From the NCBI GenBank assembly GCA_964631255.1, contig CAZVWS010000003.1, forward strand, positions 50,444 through 114,443: 64,000 bases of DNA, given 5' to 3'. The position numbers were made by a program, and so were the translations under genes. Position 1 is the stretch's first letter. Each line of letters opens with the position of its first letter. This DNA is from JBGZFC01 sp964631255. GTDB taxonomy: Bacteria; Bacteroidota; Bacteroidia; Bacteroidales; Dysgonomonadaceae. Under the pieces are notes generated by a model, which saw nothing but the letters and a program-made list of their open reading frames with translations, made no database searches and was not told the DNA's origin. Shown here one piece after another: positions 16,669 through 25,955 of the stretch.

Positions 16669-17266
16669 TGTTGTTATATGTGATTGTTTTGTGATTTTTA
16701 TTCATAACATTTTGTCTTGCCATAAATAAGATTGTGGGAAAATATGAATTTGTATTTTTTTCGAAATTTCCTTTTATTGTTGTTTTCAAGATGGCTTCTT
16801 TTTCAATGTAGTACTTAACTTCATAAACTTTTATAGAATTTTCGCCTTGTTTTTCAAAATACATCTCTTCCGAATAATAGCACAGGTTTTCATTGTCATA
16901 AACAAAGTATTTTATCAGATTGTATGCTTTTTTTCGACTATGAGTATTAAAAATCCGTATCCCGGTAAAATATGATATTAAACGGTTGTCCGGCTTATTA
17001 ACAAGATACTCTCCAAAGAAACCGCCTTTTATTTTCTTGGTTGGCAAAATTCCTAAAAACTTGTGGTAAACAATACCGTCAATAAAAATATTCATGTAAT
17101 CATTCCTTTGATTGCTTGTTGTATCTTTTTTCTGTGTAAAAGCGACAATACTATCTATTTGGCTTATTTTATTTTCATATTCGAGTACTTGACTTTTCAA
17201 GCAAGTGAATGGCAAAAATAATAAAAGTGTGAATAATAATATTTTGACAATTTTGTTTATAATCAT
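16661..17266 (-). CDS. Hypothetical exported protein
   Basis: 201 residues, not recognised. The N-terminus is a signal peptide (MIINKIVKILLFTLLLFLPF ... LKSQ, cut about residue 26). The mature part is basic and rich in Tyr, Asn and Lys (YYSEEMYFEKQGENSIKVYE, YYIEKEAILKTTIKGNF), predicted beta-rich. The gene is markedly AT-rich compared with the enzyme gene behind it. It overlaps the nitronate monooxygenase gene by eight bases although the two products would sit in different compartments, so the pairing may be accidental. Confidence 0.65.
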   Translation of the reverse strand: MIINKIVKILLFTLLLFLPFTCLKSQVLEYENKISQIDSIVAFTQKKDTTSNQRNDYMNIFIDGIVYHKFLGILPTKKIKGGFFGEYLVNKPDNRLISYFTGIRIFNTHSRKKAYNLIKYFVYDNENLCYYSEEMYFEKQGENSIKVYEVKYYIEKEAILKTTIKGNFEKNTNSYFPTILFMARQNVMNKNHKTITYNNNE

Positions 17267-17305
17267 ATATATCTGTATGAAAATTTCAAGTAATATGAAA
17301 TTTGA

Positions 17306-19741
17306 TTATGTTAAATCACCTTGTTTCCTCCACCACGCATTGATAAGCGTGATTTCCACTTGTGAGAAATGGGGCGATAATGCCACGAAAGCCGAAACAT
17401 CTTTGTCTTTATTTTTCAATAATTTCGTGGCTTTTTTGTATTGTTCGTCTGAAATAAACCGATTCAAATCCAACGTGCCTTCTGTTACAAACTGAGCCAA
17501 ATGTCGTGCAATGGTAGTTACCGTCAGATTTCTGGTTTTGGCTATTTCTTCTATGTTTTTTCCACTTTCGAACATCGCCAACGTTTCACGGGTACTTTCC
17601 CCTTTTTTCTTGGTGGGTTTTTTCTCGTTTTTCGATTGAAACAATAAGTTCATTTTCGAGTCAATGTTGTGCTCTTGACAATAATCATTTATCTCGTCCA
17701 AAAAAGCATCGCCATATTTTTCGGCGGTTCTTTTGCCAAATCCATGAATATTTAGCAACTCTTTTTGGGTCAGAGGCAAGTATTCTGCCATCTCTATGAG
17801 CGATTTGGATTTTGCTACTACATACACCGGCAAGTTGTGCTGCTCGGCAATGTGGTTGCGAATTTGGGTAAGTATGCGCAGCAAATCGGGATGTTTGGAC
17901 GTTGTTTTTTCGCTGTGCACCATTGCATACGCCCGGATATTTGGCGGCGAAAAGACAAATTCTTTTCGAACCAAAAAATAATTTTCAATCGAAAAATCAG
18001 CCTTCAATCCATTGATAAGGTGTCGTTTTTGTGCAGCCAATGTGTAAAGCGATAAAATGTCATTTTCATATAAGCGCGCGTTGCTTCGGTTATCGGTTGT
18101 GGCAGGTGAAGTAGCAACTATCTGTAGAAAAGCATTTAATTCTTCCGAAAAATAGGTCGAAGATGCTTGTAGCCGTTCGGCGAGTTTTGGTAAATTGTTA
18201 TCGGCAATAATTTGTTTTAATTGCAAGCGAAATTTTTCTGACACCTCGGCCAATTGCATCGCTTTTTGTTTTACTTCTTTTAAAAAAGCGATGGTTTCTT
18301 CGTTGAACGAGTCGGCAACTTTTTCTGTATCGGTAAGCAGTTCGTGCACCATTTTGCGCAGTGGTGCCAAGTTGTACAAATTCAGCAGCAGTTGTCTTTT
18401 GTAATCTTGTTGCGAGGACTCCAGTTGCGATGACAGTTCATCGGGCGAATGATGCGTTTGTGAAAAGCTATTGATTTCCTCTTCATTGAGCAGACAATCG
18501 CTTCCGATTCGGCTTTTCAACACCAAACCTTCCAAGGTGCGACATCGGCTCAGTGCCACATAAACCTGTCCGGCGGCAAAAGCCGAACCGGCATCTACCA
18601 CCACTTTGTCAAATGTGAGTCCCTGACTTTTGTGAATGGTAATTGCCCAGGCGAGGCGCAAAGGCAATTGGGTAAAAATTCCGTCTATTTTTTCCTCCAA
18701 ACTAGTGGTTTCTTTGTTTACCGTGTAGCTCACGTTTTCCCAAACCATAGGCGATAAAACAATTTCTTCGGCATCGCCGGGACATTGCACCGTTACAAAA
18801 CCATCGTGCAGAGCTGTAATTACACCAATTTTGCCGTTATAAAACCGTCGTGGCGTTTCGGTGTCATTTTTCATAAACATCACTTTCGCACCCTCTTTTA
18901 GTTCCATAATCTGCTCCACAGGAAAATTGCGTTCGGGAAAATCGCCTTTCACGATGGCTTCGTAGCGTTGGATGGGCGATTTTATTTTTGCCAATTCTTC
19001 GGCATTAATGGCATCGGCTTTGAAATTGTGCGTAGTAAGAGTTATATACGTATCGTCATCGGGCGGGCGAAAAGCAGGATTGTATCTGGCTTGCAAGAGT
19101 TTCAGCCCTTTTTCGGAAAGTTTGCTGTTTCGTACTTCGTTCAGCAATTCGATAAAAGAGGCATTACTCTGACGGAAAATTTTATCAAATTCGATATGAA
19201 GTAAAGTGGTTTGTGTCAGTACTTGACTATTGAAAAAATAGATATCTTTGTAAAATTGTGAAAGTATTTGCCACTCCTCCTGTTTTGCCACAGGCGAAAG
19301 TTGAAACATATCGCCGATAAAAATAACTTGCACACCACCAAATGGCTCGTCGGGACGATAACGTACGTGGCGTAATACGGTATCCATCGCATCCAGAACA
19401 TCAACACGCACCATGCTTATTTCATCGATAACCAATAGCTCCAATTCACGTAAAACGCTTCGTTTTTGTCCAAACATCCTTAATTTTGACAGCAAACTTT
19501 TTCGCCCTTCTGGCGTGGGAATAAACGGTGTTAAAGGCAATTGGAAAAACGAATGTATGGTTGTGCCGCCGGCATTGATTGCCGCCACTCCGGTAGGTGC
19601 CACGATGGCTATCTGCTTGGAGGATTCTTGCTTCAATTGGTGCAAGAATGTAGTTTTACCTGTCCCGGCTTTACCGGTAATAAATAAAATACGATTGGTT
19701 TTAAGGGCAAAATCGCGGGCAAGTTGGTAAACGGAGGTCAT
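17306..19741 (-). CDS. Pif1/RecD-type DNA helicase with C-terminal HRDC-like and helix-turn-helix domains
   Basis: 811 residues. Superfamily 1B helicases of this kind unwind DNA 5' to 3' and help at stalled forks. Seen: Walker A GKAGTGKT (23-30), IVAPTGVAAINAGGTTIHSF (motif Ia, about 45-65), Walker B LVIDEISMV (about 108-116), and near residue 385 AITIHKSQGLTFDKVVVD with YVALSRCR (motifs V and VI). After residue about 620 comes an HRDC-like helical domain (LTQKELLNIHGFGKRTAEKYG), then an HTH domain (ESGKNIEEIAKTRNLTVTTI). This fusion, borrowed from RecQ-type tails, is common in Bacteroidota Pif1-like proteins. A -7 element lies at 19808-19815. Probably monocistronic, divergent from purD. Confidence 0.9.
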   Translation of the reverse strand: MTSVYQLARDFALKTNRILFITGKAGTGKTTFLHQLKQESSKQIAIVAPTGVAAINAGGTTIHSFFQLPLTPFIPTPEGRKSLLSKLRMFGQKRSVLRELELLVIDEISMVRVDVLDAMDTVLRHVRYRPDEPFGGVQVIFIGDMFQLSPVAKQEEWQILSQFYKDIYFFNSQVLTQTTLLHIEFDKIFRQSNASFIELLNEVRNSKLSEKGLKLLQARYNPAFRPPDDDTYITLTTHNFKADAINAEELAKIKSPIQRYEAIVKGDFPERNFPVEQIMELKEGAKVMFMKNDTETPRRFYNGKIGVITALHDGFVTVQCPGDAEEIVLSPMVWENVSYTVNKETTSLEEKIDGIFTQLPLRLAWAITIHKSQGLTFDKVVVDAGSAFAAGQVYVALSRCRTLEGLVLKSRIGSDCLLNEEEINSFSQTHHSPDELSSQLESSQQDYKRQLLLNLYNLAPLRKMVHELLTDTEKVADSFNEETIAFLKEVKQKAMQLAEVSEKFRLQLKQIIADNNLPKLAERLQASSTYFSEELNAFLQIVATSPATTDNRSNARLYENDILSLYTLAAQKRHLINGLKADFSIENYFLVRKEFVFSPPNIRAYAMVHSEKTTSKHPDLLRILTQIRNHIAEQHNLPVYVVAKSKSLIEMAEYLPLTQKELLNIHGFGKRTAEKYGDAFLDEINDYCQEHNIDSKMNLLFQSKNEKKPTKKKGESTRETLAMFESGKNIEEIAKTRNLTVTTIARHLAQFVTEGTLDLNRFISDEQYKKATKLLKNKDKDVSAFVALSPHFSQVEITLINAWWRKQGDLT

Positions 19742-19807
19742 AGCAGTTCGTTTTTGTGGATTTTCGCTAAAAATTTACAATTTCATCTTTTTCTCATTCC
19801 TACTTGG

Positions 19808-19815
19808 CAAAGATA
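19808..19815 (-). promoter_or_regulatory. Predicted -7 element of the helicase promoter
   Basis: TATCTTTG on the minus strand, exact fit to TAnnTTTG, about 67 bases before the helicase ATG. Confidence 0.5.
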
Positions 19816-19879
19816 ACAATTTTTACTTCCCTACGACAGATAATTTTCACTTATCGATGTTCTTTTTCATATTTTTTAG

Positions 19880-19887
19880 TAGCTTTG
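19880..19887 (+). promoter_or_regulatory. Predicted -7 element of the purD promoter
   Basis: TAGCTTTG fits TAnnTTTG; it implies a leader of about 100 bases before the purD ATG at 19995. No known riboswitch is recognisable in that leader. Confidence 0.45.
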
Positions 19888-19994
19888 TACGTTTTTGAAA
19901 AAATGTGGCATGTTTACATTGACTAATCACTGTTCCTGATTTTTCATCCATTCCATTTTTTTCAAACAGCAATTAAAAAAATAAAGTTGATAAT

Positions 19995-21269
19995 ATGAAC
20001 GTGTTACTTCTTGGTGCCGGCGGTCGCGAACATGCATTGGCATGGAAAATAAAAAAAAGCAAACATCTGCATAATTTCTTTATTGCTCCCGGAAATGCCG
20101 GAACGGCAAAATTAGGGACAAACGTATCTTTGGGAATTACCGATTTTGCGACAATGAAATCGTTTGTACTTCAAAACGATATCGATATGATTGTAGTTGG
20201 ACCCGAAGACCCTTTGGTGCAAGGCATCTACGATTTTTTCTTGAAAGACGAAGATGTGTGCCATGTAGCGGTTATTGGTCCATCAAAAAAAGGAGCGCAA
20301 TTGGAAGGAAGCAAAGATTTTGCAAAAGATTTCATGTCTCGCCACCAAATTCCTACCGCTCAATATCTGACCGTTACGAAAGAAAACATGGCGGAAGGCA
20401 ACCATTTTTTAGACAAACTGCAAGCGCCTTACGTGCTCAAAGCCGACGGATTGGCTGCCGGCAAAGGTGTTCTTATTTTGGATGACGTGCAAGTAGCCAA
20501 GCAGATGTTGTTGGAAATGCTCAATGGCAAATTTGGCGAAGCCAGCAAAAAAGTGGTTATCGAAGAGTTTTTGTCGGGCATCGAATGTTCGGTTTTTGTG
20601 CTCACCGACGGCAAGTCGTACAAAATTTTGCCCGTAGCCAAAGATTACAAACGCATTGGCGAAGGCGACACCGGTCTAAATACCGGTGGGATGGGTGCCG
20701 TTTCGCCCGTTTCATTTGCAGATGAAGCGTTTATGGGAAAAGTGAAAAAAAATATTGTAGAACCCACCATTGCCGGTTTGACAGAAGAGCAAATTGAATA
20801 CAAAGGTTTTATATTTTTAGGTCTGATAAATGTTGGCGGAGAGCCGAAAGTAATTGAATACAACGTACGCATGGGCGATCCCGAAACGGAAGTGGTTATG
20901 CCTCGCATCAAATCGGATTTGCTGGAATTGCTTGTTGGAGTTTCTACCGAAACTTTGGAGCATAAGATTCTGGAAATTGACGACCGTTTTGCCACAACCG
21001 TCATGATGGTTTCGGGTGGTTATCCCGAAGATTACGAAAAAGGCAAACCAATTTCCGGAATCGATACAGTGGAAGATAGCCTTGTTTTTCATGCCGGCAC
21101 ATCAATAAAAGAGGATGAAATTGTTACGTCGGGAGGTCGTGTTATTGCCGTTACTTCCTACGGAAACTCTATGGAAGAGGCATTAAAAAAATCGTACGAA
21201 AACATAGGAAAAATCTCTTTTCAGAATAGTTATTTCCGTAAAGATATTGGTTTCGATCTTCATTCATAA
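19995..21269 (+). CDS. purD: Phosphoribosylamine-glycine ligase (GARS)
   Basis: 424 residues, normal length. Second step of de novo purine synthesis: joins glycine to phosphoribosylamine with ATP. Seen: N-terminal MNVLLLGAGGREHALAWK (phosphate-binding loop), ATP-grasp region with VLKADGLAAGKGV (about 149-161), GGMGAVSP (about 233-240) and the metal-binding EYNVRMGDPETE (about 288-299). It is followed after six bases by a membrane-protein gene, so the two share a transcript. The other purine genes (PurF-like and purC) lie 2-7 kb downstream on the same strand. Confidence 0.95.
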   Translation: MNVLLLGAGGREHALAWKIKKSKHLHNFFIAPGNAGTAKLGTNVSLGITDFATMKSFVLQNDIDMIVVGPEDPLVQGIYDFFLKDEDVCHVAVIGPSKKGAQLEGSKDFAKDFMSRHQIPTAQYLTVTKENMAEGNHFLDKLQAPYVLKADGLAAGKGVLILDDVQVAKQMLLEMLNGKFGEASKKVVIEEFLSGIECSVFVLTDGKSYKILPVAKDYKRIGEGDTGLNTGGMGAVSPVSFADEAFMGKVKKNIVEPTIAGLTEEQIEYKGFIFLGLINVGGEPKVIEYNVRMGDPETEVVMPRIKSDLLELLVGVSTETLEHKILEIDDRFATTVMMVSGGYPEDYEKGKPISGIDTVEDSLVFHAGTSIKEDEIVTSGGRVIAVTSYGNSMEEALKKSYENIGKISFQNSYFRKDIGFDLHS

Positions 21270-21275
21270 TGCGCA

Positions 21276-22286
21276 ATGCATAAAAGTGTCAAGTTTTTTC
21301 GCTCCAATTTTGTGGAGGCACGATTTGTTTCGTTGGTAGTTTCCTTGTGCGTTTTGGCGATGCGAATAGGTATGTTTTTGACACACCGTTCGCCCATTTC
21401 GCACTTCGCTGACACCGGATTTTTGTGGCAATATATTTCTCCCCTATTTGCCAATCCGCTCGTGTCATTTGTATCGGCTACAACTTTGGTGTTCCTCCTT
21501 GCTTGGTTGATGATGCAAATAAACAATGTTTTCACACTCATTCGCAGTCGCACGCACTTACCATTTGTTGTGCCGCTCTTGTTTTTCAGTTTGCATCCGT
21601 ATTTTCTTTTTTTGTCTGCCGATTTAGTGGCTACAGCATTTATATTGCTGGCATTCTTTCCTCTTTTGCACTCTTATCAGCAGCCAATGGCACAAACTTA
21701 CTCTTTTCGTGCAGCCATTTTGCTTGGTATCGCATCGCTGTTTCAAGTATATGTGCTGTTGCTTTTGCCGTTGTGGTGCAGGGGCGAAAGTTCTATGCGG
21801 GGAATGCAATTTCGGGCATTCTTGGCGTTCTTTTTCGGGATTTTTATCGTTTATGTTTCCACTTTTTCTGTGTTTTTCGCGTTGGACAATTTGCAAGGAT
21901 TTATCGTGCCGTTTCACAACATTATTGATATTTCAGTGCCGCAGATTCCTGTTTTTTCTGTGCCCCAGTGGATTGCTGTTGGTTCGGGTTTCATCTTCTT
22001 CGTGCTGATTATGTTTTTTAGTATCCAAACTTATACCCGAGACAAAGTGCTGACACTTACAACTTTGCAATTTCTTGTATTTTTACTGTTTTTCCTGCTC
22101 ATTTTCCAAGTGCTTTTTTGGAGCAAAACGGTATTCTTCTTAACCATCGGGATGCCATTGTTATCTTTTCTGATAGCTTATTTATATACGCTTACTATCA
22201 ATAAAATACATGTTTATTCAGCCTATTTTGTGCTGCTGTTGGCAATCTGCTTTTATGCGATAAACTATTTTTCGCTGATAGGATAA
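21276..22286 (+). CDS. Multi-pass membrane protein of unknown function
   Basis: 336 residues with roughly nine hydrophobic helices (for example FVSLVVSLCVLAMRIGMFL, TLVFLLAWLMM, LVATAFILLAFFPLL, ILLGIASLFQVYVLLLLPLW, FLAFFFGIFIVYVSTF, IAVGSGFIFFVLIMFF, FLVFLLFFLLIF, YFVLLLAICFYAIN). Few charged residues and no catalytic motif. Bacteroidota genomes have similar unnamed membrane proteins close to purine genes; I cannot assign a function. It starts six bases after the purD stop, so it is almost certainly in the purD transcript. The inner membrane is the expected location. Confidence 0.75.
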   Translation: MHKSVKFFRSNFVEARFVSLVVSLCVLAMRIGMFLTHRSPISHFADTGFLWQYISPLFANPLVSFVSATTLVFLLAWLMMQINNVFTLIRSRTHLPFVVPLLFFSLHPYFLFLSADLVATAFILLAFFPLLHSYQQPMAQTYSFRAAILLGIASLFQVYVLLLLPLWCRGESSMRGMQFRAFLAFFFGIFIVYVSTFSVFFALDNLQGFIVPFHNIIDISVPQIPVFSVPQWIAVGSGFIFFVLIMFFSIQTYTRDKVLTLTTLQFLVFLLFFLLIFQVLFWSKTVFFLTIGMPLLSFLIAYLYTLTINKIHVYSAYFVLLLAICFYAINYFSLIG

Positions 22287-22390
22287 TTTGTCGCAACAAA
22301 ACAGCTCACATAATTGTTATTTTATTGATGCCTTTTGGTTTCAAAAAAAGAAAGTTAATGCTGTTTTTAAAGAAAAGAGGAGATAAATTT

Positions 22391-22891
22391 ATGAAAAATA
22401 CAGTTATCCGAATTCTATTTTTGGTTATTTCAGTAGTTTTGCTTTCGTGCGGTTCTACCCAAACTGCGGCAGAAAAAGCAAACGTGGCATCTTTTGTCAA
22501 AAAATCGGTTGAAACGTTCCATTTTACTTTCAACGCGGAACATGTATATCCTACCGGATTCAAATCGATGTACCTTTCGCCTTATTACGATATAAAAGTA
22601 TCGCCCGATACCGTCCAGTCTCATCTTCCTTATTTTGGGAAAGCATATCGCGCTCCGATTCATTCAGACGACAACGGGATTAAATTTGTGAGTACCGATT
22701 TCGATTATCAGATTTCGCCCGGAAAGAAAGAAGGTAACTGGCTCGTTACAATTAAAATAAACGACTTACGAAGTGAGGTTTTTCTTCATTTTGATATTTG
22801 GGAAAATGGTAAAGTGTATTTGCAAGTGCGCGATGTAGACAGAGACCCAATCTCGTTCAGAGGAAGTATTGAATTGTCTCCGTCTGAATAA
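22391..22891 (+). CDS. DUF4251-type lipoprotein
   Basis: 166 residues. The N-terminus MKNTVIRILFLVISVVLLSC is a lipoprotein signal with Cys at residue 20. The mature domain (SYDIKVSPDTVQSHLPYFGKAY-like order, with SPYYDIKVSPDTV and HLPYFGKAYRAPI) matches the DUF4251 family of Bacteroidota envelope proteins as I remember it; its role is unknown. The open frame extends to 22325, but ATG 22391 is preceded by AGAGGAGATAAATTT, a good ribosome-binding site, and gives a proper signal peptide. It lies 104 bases after the membrane protein gene and 160 before the PurF-like gene, and may have its own promoter. Confidence 0.8.
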   Translation: MKNTVIRILFLVISVVLLSCGSTQTAAEKANVASFVKKSVETFHFTFNAEHVYPTGFKSMYLSPYYDIKVSPDTVQSHLPYFGKAYRAPIHSDDNGIKFVSTDFDYQISPGKKEGNWLVTIKINDLRSEVFLHFDIWENGKVYLQVRDVDRDPISFRGSIELSPSE

Positions 22892-23018
22892 AAAAAGTGG
22901 AGTCCAAATAACGTTTCGGTTGAATATAATGCCTGCATCTTGTCGTTATTATTTGCAGAAGAAGTGGTATCCTATCATTTTTTAACCTCAAATTCATCGC
23001 TTTTTGCTTAAATTGCAG

Positions 23019-23026
23019 TAATTTTG
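23019..23026 (+). promoter_or_regulatory. Predicted -7 element upstream of the PurF-like gene
   Basis: TAATTTTG fits TAnnTTTG, 26 bases before the ATG at 23053. It would drive the run PurF-like - phoH - DUF1016 - purC. Confidence 0.5.
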
Positions 23027-23052
23027 CGTCTTAATTTCAGAAAGGCTTACAA

Positions 23053-24981
23053 ATGACTGATATACTCAAGCACGAATGCGGAATTGTGATGATCCGCCTA
23101 CTCAAACCACTCGATTATTACTACAAAAAATACGGCTCTTGGCAATACGGTTTAGACAAACTGTACCTGCTTATGGAAAAACAACACAACCGCGGACAAG
23201 AAGGTGCTGGCTTAGCTGCCGTGAAACTGGAGTCGGAACCCGGCAGTGAGTATATTTTTCGCGAACGGGCAACCGGTTCGGGAGCAATTACCGAAATTTT
23301 TTCCAACGTACACAATTCCATCAACAAAATTTCGCCCAAAAAACTGTCGGACATCGAGTTCGTGAAACGCTCCGTTCCGTTTGCAGCAGAGCTGTTTATC
23401 GGCCACTTGCGCTACAGTACCACCGGAAAAACAGGCCTCACCTACGTGCATCCGTTCTTGCGTCGCAACAATTGGGCATCGCGCACGCTGGCCTTGGCCG
23501 GAAATTTTAACCTCACCAATGTGGATGAGATGTTTGAGCAATTGATTGCAGAAGGACAACATCCGCGCGATTTTGCCGACACGTTTGTAATGCTGGAATC
23601 GTTGGGGCATTATCTCGATAGAGAAGTTCAGTATCAGTACGACAAAATAGACAAAACCCATATCGGCGGACAAGAACTCAGCAACCAAATTGAAGAGAAT
23701 CTCGACATACCGTTCCTGCTAAAACGCGCCAGCAAAAAATGGGATGGCGGTTTTGCCATTTGCGGACTGATTGGTTGTGGCGATTCTTTCACCATTCGCG
23801 ACCCGTGGGGCATTCGTTCGGCCTTTTATTATCACGACGACGAAGTGGCGGTTGTTGCATCCGAACGCCCTGTAATTCAAACAGCTTTCAACCTAAAAAA
23901 ACAAGATGTGCACGAGTTGCAACCGGGCGAAGCGTTCATCGTGAAACGCAACGGAACGGTTACCACAACCCAAATTCTTGAAAAGAAAGAGAAAATAACT
24001 CCGTGCTCGTTCGAGCGAATCTATTTTTCGCGCGGATCGGACTACGATATTTACCGCGAACGAAAAAAATTGGGAGAACTGCTCGTGCCCAAAATCATGG
24101 ATGCCATCAACAACGATTTCGAGAACACGGTCTTCTCGTTCATTCCAAACACAGCAGAAGTTGCCTACTTTGGTATGTTGGAAGGATTGGAGAACCATTT
24201 CAACCATCGCAAAGCCGCGGAATTACTGGAGAAAAGCGGACAATTAACGCCCACCGAAATAGAAGCCATCCTCTCCAAACGGGTGCGTTCCGAAAAGGTG
24301 GCAATCAAAGACATCAAATTGCGCACATTTATTGCACAAGGAAACAGTAGAAACGATTTGGCAGCACACGTTTACGATGTAACGTACGGCTCACTGCGTC
24401 GCAAAAAAGATTCGTTGGTAGTCATCGACGACAGCATCGTGCGCGGTACAACACTCAAACAGAGCATCATCAAAATTCTCGACCGCTTAGACCCCAAAAA
24501 AATAGTGATAGTATCTTCTTCGCCGCAAGTGAGATACCCCGATTGCTACGGTATCGATATGTCACGGATGAGCGAATTTATCGCTTTCAGAGCCGCCATT
24601 GCCCTGCTGGAAGAGCGAGGAATGCAACACGTGATAGAAGAGGTTTACGAAAAATGCGTGGCGCAAAAAGACAAGAAAAAAGAAGAAATTGTGAACCACG
24701 TGAAAGCTATTTACGCACCGTTTACCGATCAGGAGGTCTCGGACAAGATTGCGCAAATGCTTACCGATAAAGATATTAAAGCGGAAGTAAAAATCGTTTT
24801 CCAAAGCATCGAAGACCTTCACCAGGCTTGCCCCAACAACACGGGCGATTGGTATTTCTCCGGAAATTACCCAACACCCGGCGGAAACCGATTGGTGAAC
24901 AACGCATTTATTAATTTCATCGAAGGACAGGAAAACAAAGCCTACCAATATTCACTCAACTTCTCAAAAAACGGCGGATGA
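23053..24981 (+). CDS. Amidophosphoribosyltransferase-like class II glutamine amidotransferase
   Basis: 642 residues, much longer than canonical PurF (about 470-510). PurF makes phosphoribosylamine from PRPP and glutamine. Seen: N-terminal Ntn amidotransferase domain in which the nucleophile would be Cys9 after removal of an eight-residue leader (ECGIVMIRL); RGQEGAG (about 45-51) and GHLRYSTTG (glutamine site); and the C-terminal phosphoribosyltransferase domain with VVIDDSIVRGTT (456-467). Between the domains the usual PurF PRPP loop (NRYVGRTFI type) is replaced by a longer insert (about 380-430, ending IKLRTFIAQGNSRND), and there is an extended C-terminus. Bacteroides genomes carry a similar long protein besides a normal-sized PurF, so I leave the symbol empty. 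Overlaps phoH by four bases. Confidence 0.8.
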   Translation: MTDILKHECGIVMIRLLKPLDYYYKKYGSWQYGLDKLYLLMEKQHNRGQEGAGLAAVKLESEPGSEYIFRERATGSGAITEIFSNVHNSINKISPKKLSDIEFVKRSVPFAAELFIGHLRYSTTGKTGLTYVHPFLRRNNWASRTLALAGNFNLTNVDEMFEQLIAEGQHPRDFADTFVMLESLGHYLDREVQYQYDKIDKTHIGGQELSNQIEENLDIPFLLKRASKKWDGGFAICGLIGCGDSFTIRDPWGIRSAFYYHDDEVAVVASERPVIQTAFNLKKQDVHELQPGEAFIVKRNGTVTTTQILEKKEKITPCSFERIYFSRGSDYDIYRERKKLGELLVPKIMDAINNDFENTVFSFIPNTAEVAYFGMLEGLENHFNHRKAAELLEKSGQLTPTEIEAILSKRVRSEKVAIKDIKLRTFIAQGNSRNDLAAHVYDVTYGSLRRKKDSLVVIDDSIVRGTTLKQSIIKILDRLDPKKIVIVSSSPQVRYPDCYGIDMSRMSEFIAFRAAIALLEERGMQHVIEEVYEKCVAQKDKKKEEIVNHVKAIYAPFTDQEVSDKIAQMLTDKDIKAEVKIVFQSIEDLHQACPNNTGDWYFSGNYPTPGGNRLVNNAFINFIEGQENKAYQYSLNFSKNGG

Positions 24982-25955
24982 TTGAACGGGTAATCATATT
25001 AGAAAGCATCGATCCGGTCGTTTTTTTCGGTATCAACAACAACAATTTGCAATTGCTCAAAACGTTGTTCCCCAAATTGCGCATCGTAGCGCGTGGCAAT
25101 GTAATAAAAGTGATTGGAGACGAGGAAGAATTGGTTGTTTTTGAAGAAAAAATCCACGAATTAGAAAAGTTCAGTATCGAAATGAACGTGCTGAAAGAGG
25201 AAGATATTCTGGATATTGTGAAAGGAAAAGTGCCCACCATCGTGAAGCAAGACAACCTCATCATTCACGGAATGAACGGGAAACCCATCGTGGCACGAAC
25301 ACCCAATCAGAAGAAATTGGTAGAAGCATTCGACCAAAACGATATGGTTTTTGCCATCGGTCCCGCCGGTTCCGGAAAAACATATACCGCCATTGCCTTG
25401 GCTGTTCGGGCATTGAAAACCAAACAGGTTCGCAAAATCATATTGAGCCGTCCGGCTGTGGAGGCAGGCGAAAAACTCGGTTTTCTGCCAGGCGATATGA
25501 AAGACAAAATCGACCCCTATCTGCAACCGCTCTACGACGCGTTGGAAGATATGCTGCCGCCCCTCAAACTGAAAGAATACATCGAAAACAAAATCATCCA
25601 GATTGCGCCGCTCGCCTTTATGCGCGGTCGCACACTGAACGATGCGGTCATCATTTTGGACGAGGCACAAAACACCACTAAACCGCAAATAAAAATGTTC
25701 CTTACCCGATTGGGTATGAACGGAAAAATGATTGTAACGGGCGACATCACGCAAATCGATTTGCCGAGTTCGCAACAATCGGGGTTGCTTCATTCCATGA
25801 AAATTTTACACAATATAAAAGGCATCGGCAAAGTGGAGTTCAACAAGAAAGATATTGTGCGCCACAAATTGGTGCAAAGAATTGTGGAGGCGTATGAGAA
25901 GGAGGTAACGTACAATATTTCAAAAGAAGAAAAATCAACAAAAGATAGTATTTGA
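24978..25955 (+). CDS. phoH: PhoH family ATPase (PhoH-like, KH-type N-terminus)
   Basis: 325 residues, normal for PhoH/YbeZ. These cytoplasmic ATPases have a P-loop domain related to helicases and are linked to RNA processing and ribosome maturation. Seen: Walker A GPAGSGKT (128-135), SRPAVEAGEKLGFLPGD (about 155-171, the PhoH signature), Walker B VIILDEAQN (about 221-229) and the sensor GDITQIDLP. The first 100 residues form the small N-terminal domain (RIVARGNVIKVIGDEEE). It overlaps the PurF-like gene by four bases and the next gene by one base. PhoH next to purC is, as I remember, common in Bacteroidales. Confidence 0.93.
   Translation: MIERVIILESIDPVVFFGINNNNLQLLKTLFPKLRIVARGNVIKVIGDEEELVVFEEKIHELEKFSIEMNVLKEEDILDIVKGKVPTIVKQDNLIIHGMNGKPIVARTPNQKKLVEAFDQNDMVFAIGPAGSGKTYTAIALAVRALKTKQVRKIILSRPAVEAGEKLGFLPGDMKDKIDPYLQPLYDALEDMLPPLKLKEYIENKIIQIAPLAFMRGRTLNDAVIILDEAQNTTKPQIKMFLTRLGMNGKMIVTGDITQIDLPSSQQSGLLHSMKILHNIKGIGKVEFNKKDIVRHKLVQRIVEAYEKEVTYNISKEEKSTKDSI

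Noticed and set aside
25161..25793. 210-codon frame antisense to phoH
   Set aside because: It is a mirror of a well supported PhoH coding sequence; His/Phe-rich composition is typical of antisense frames.
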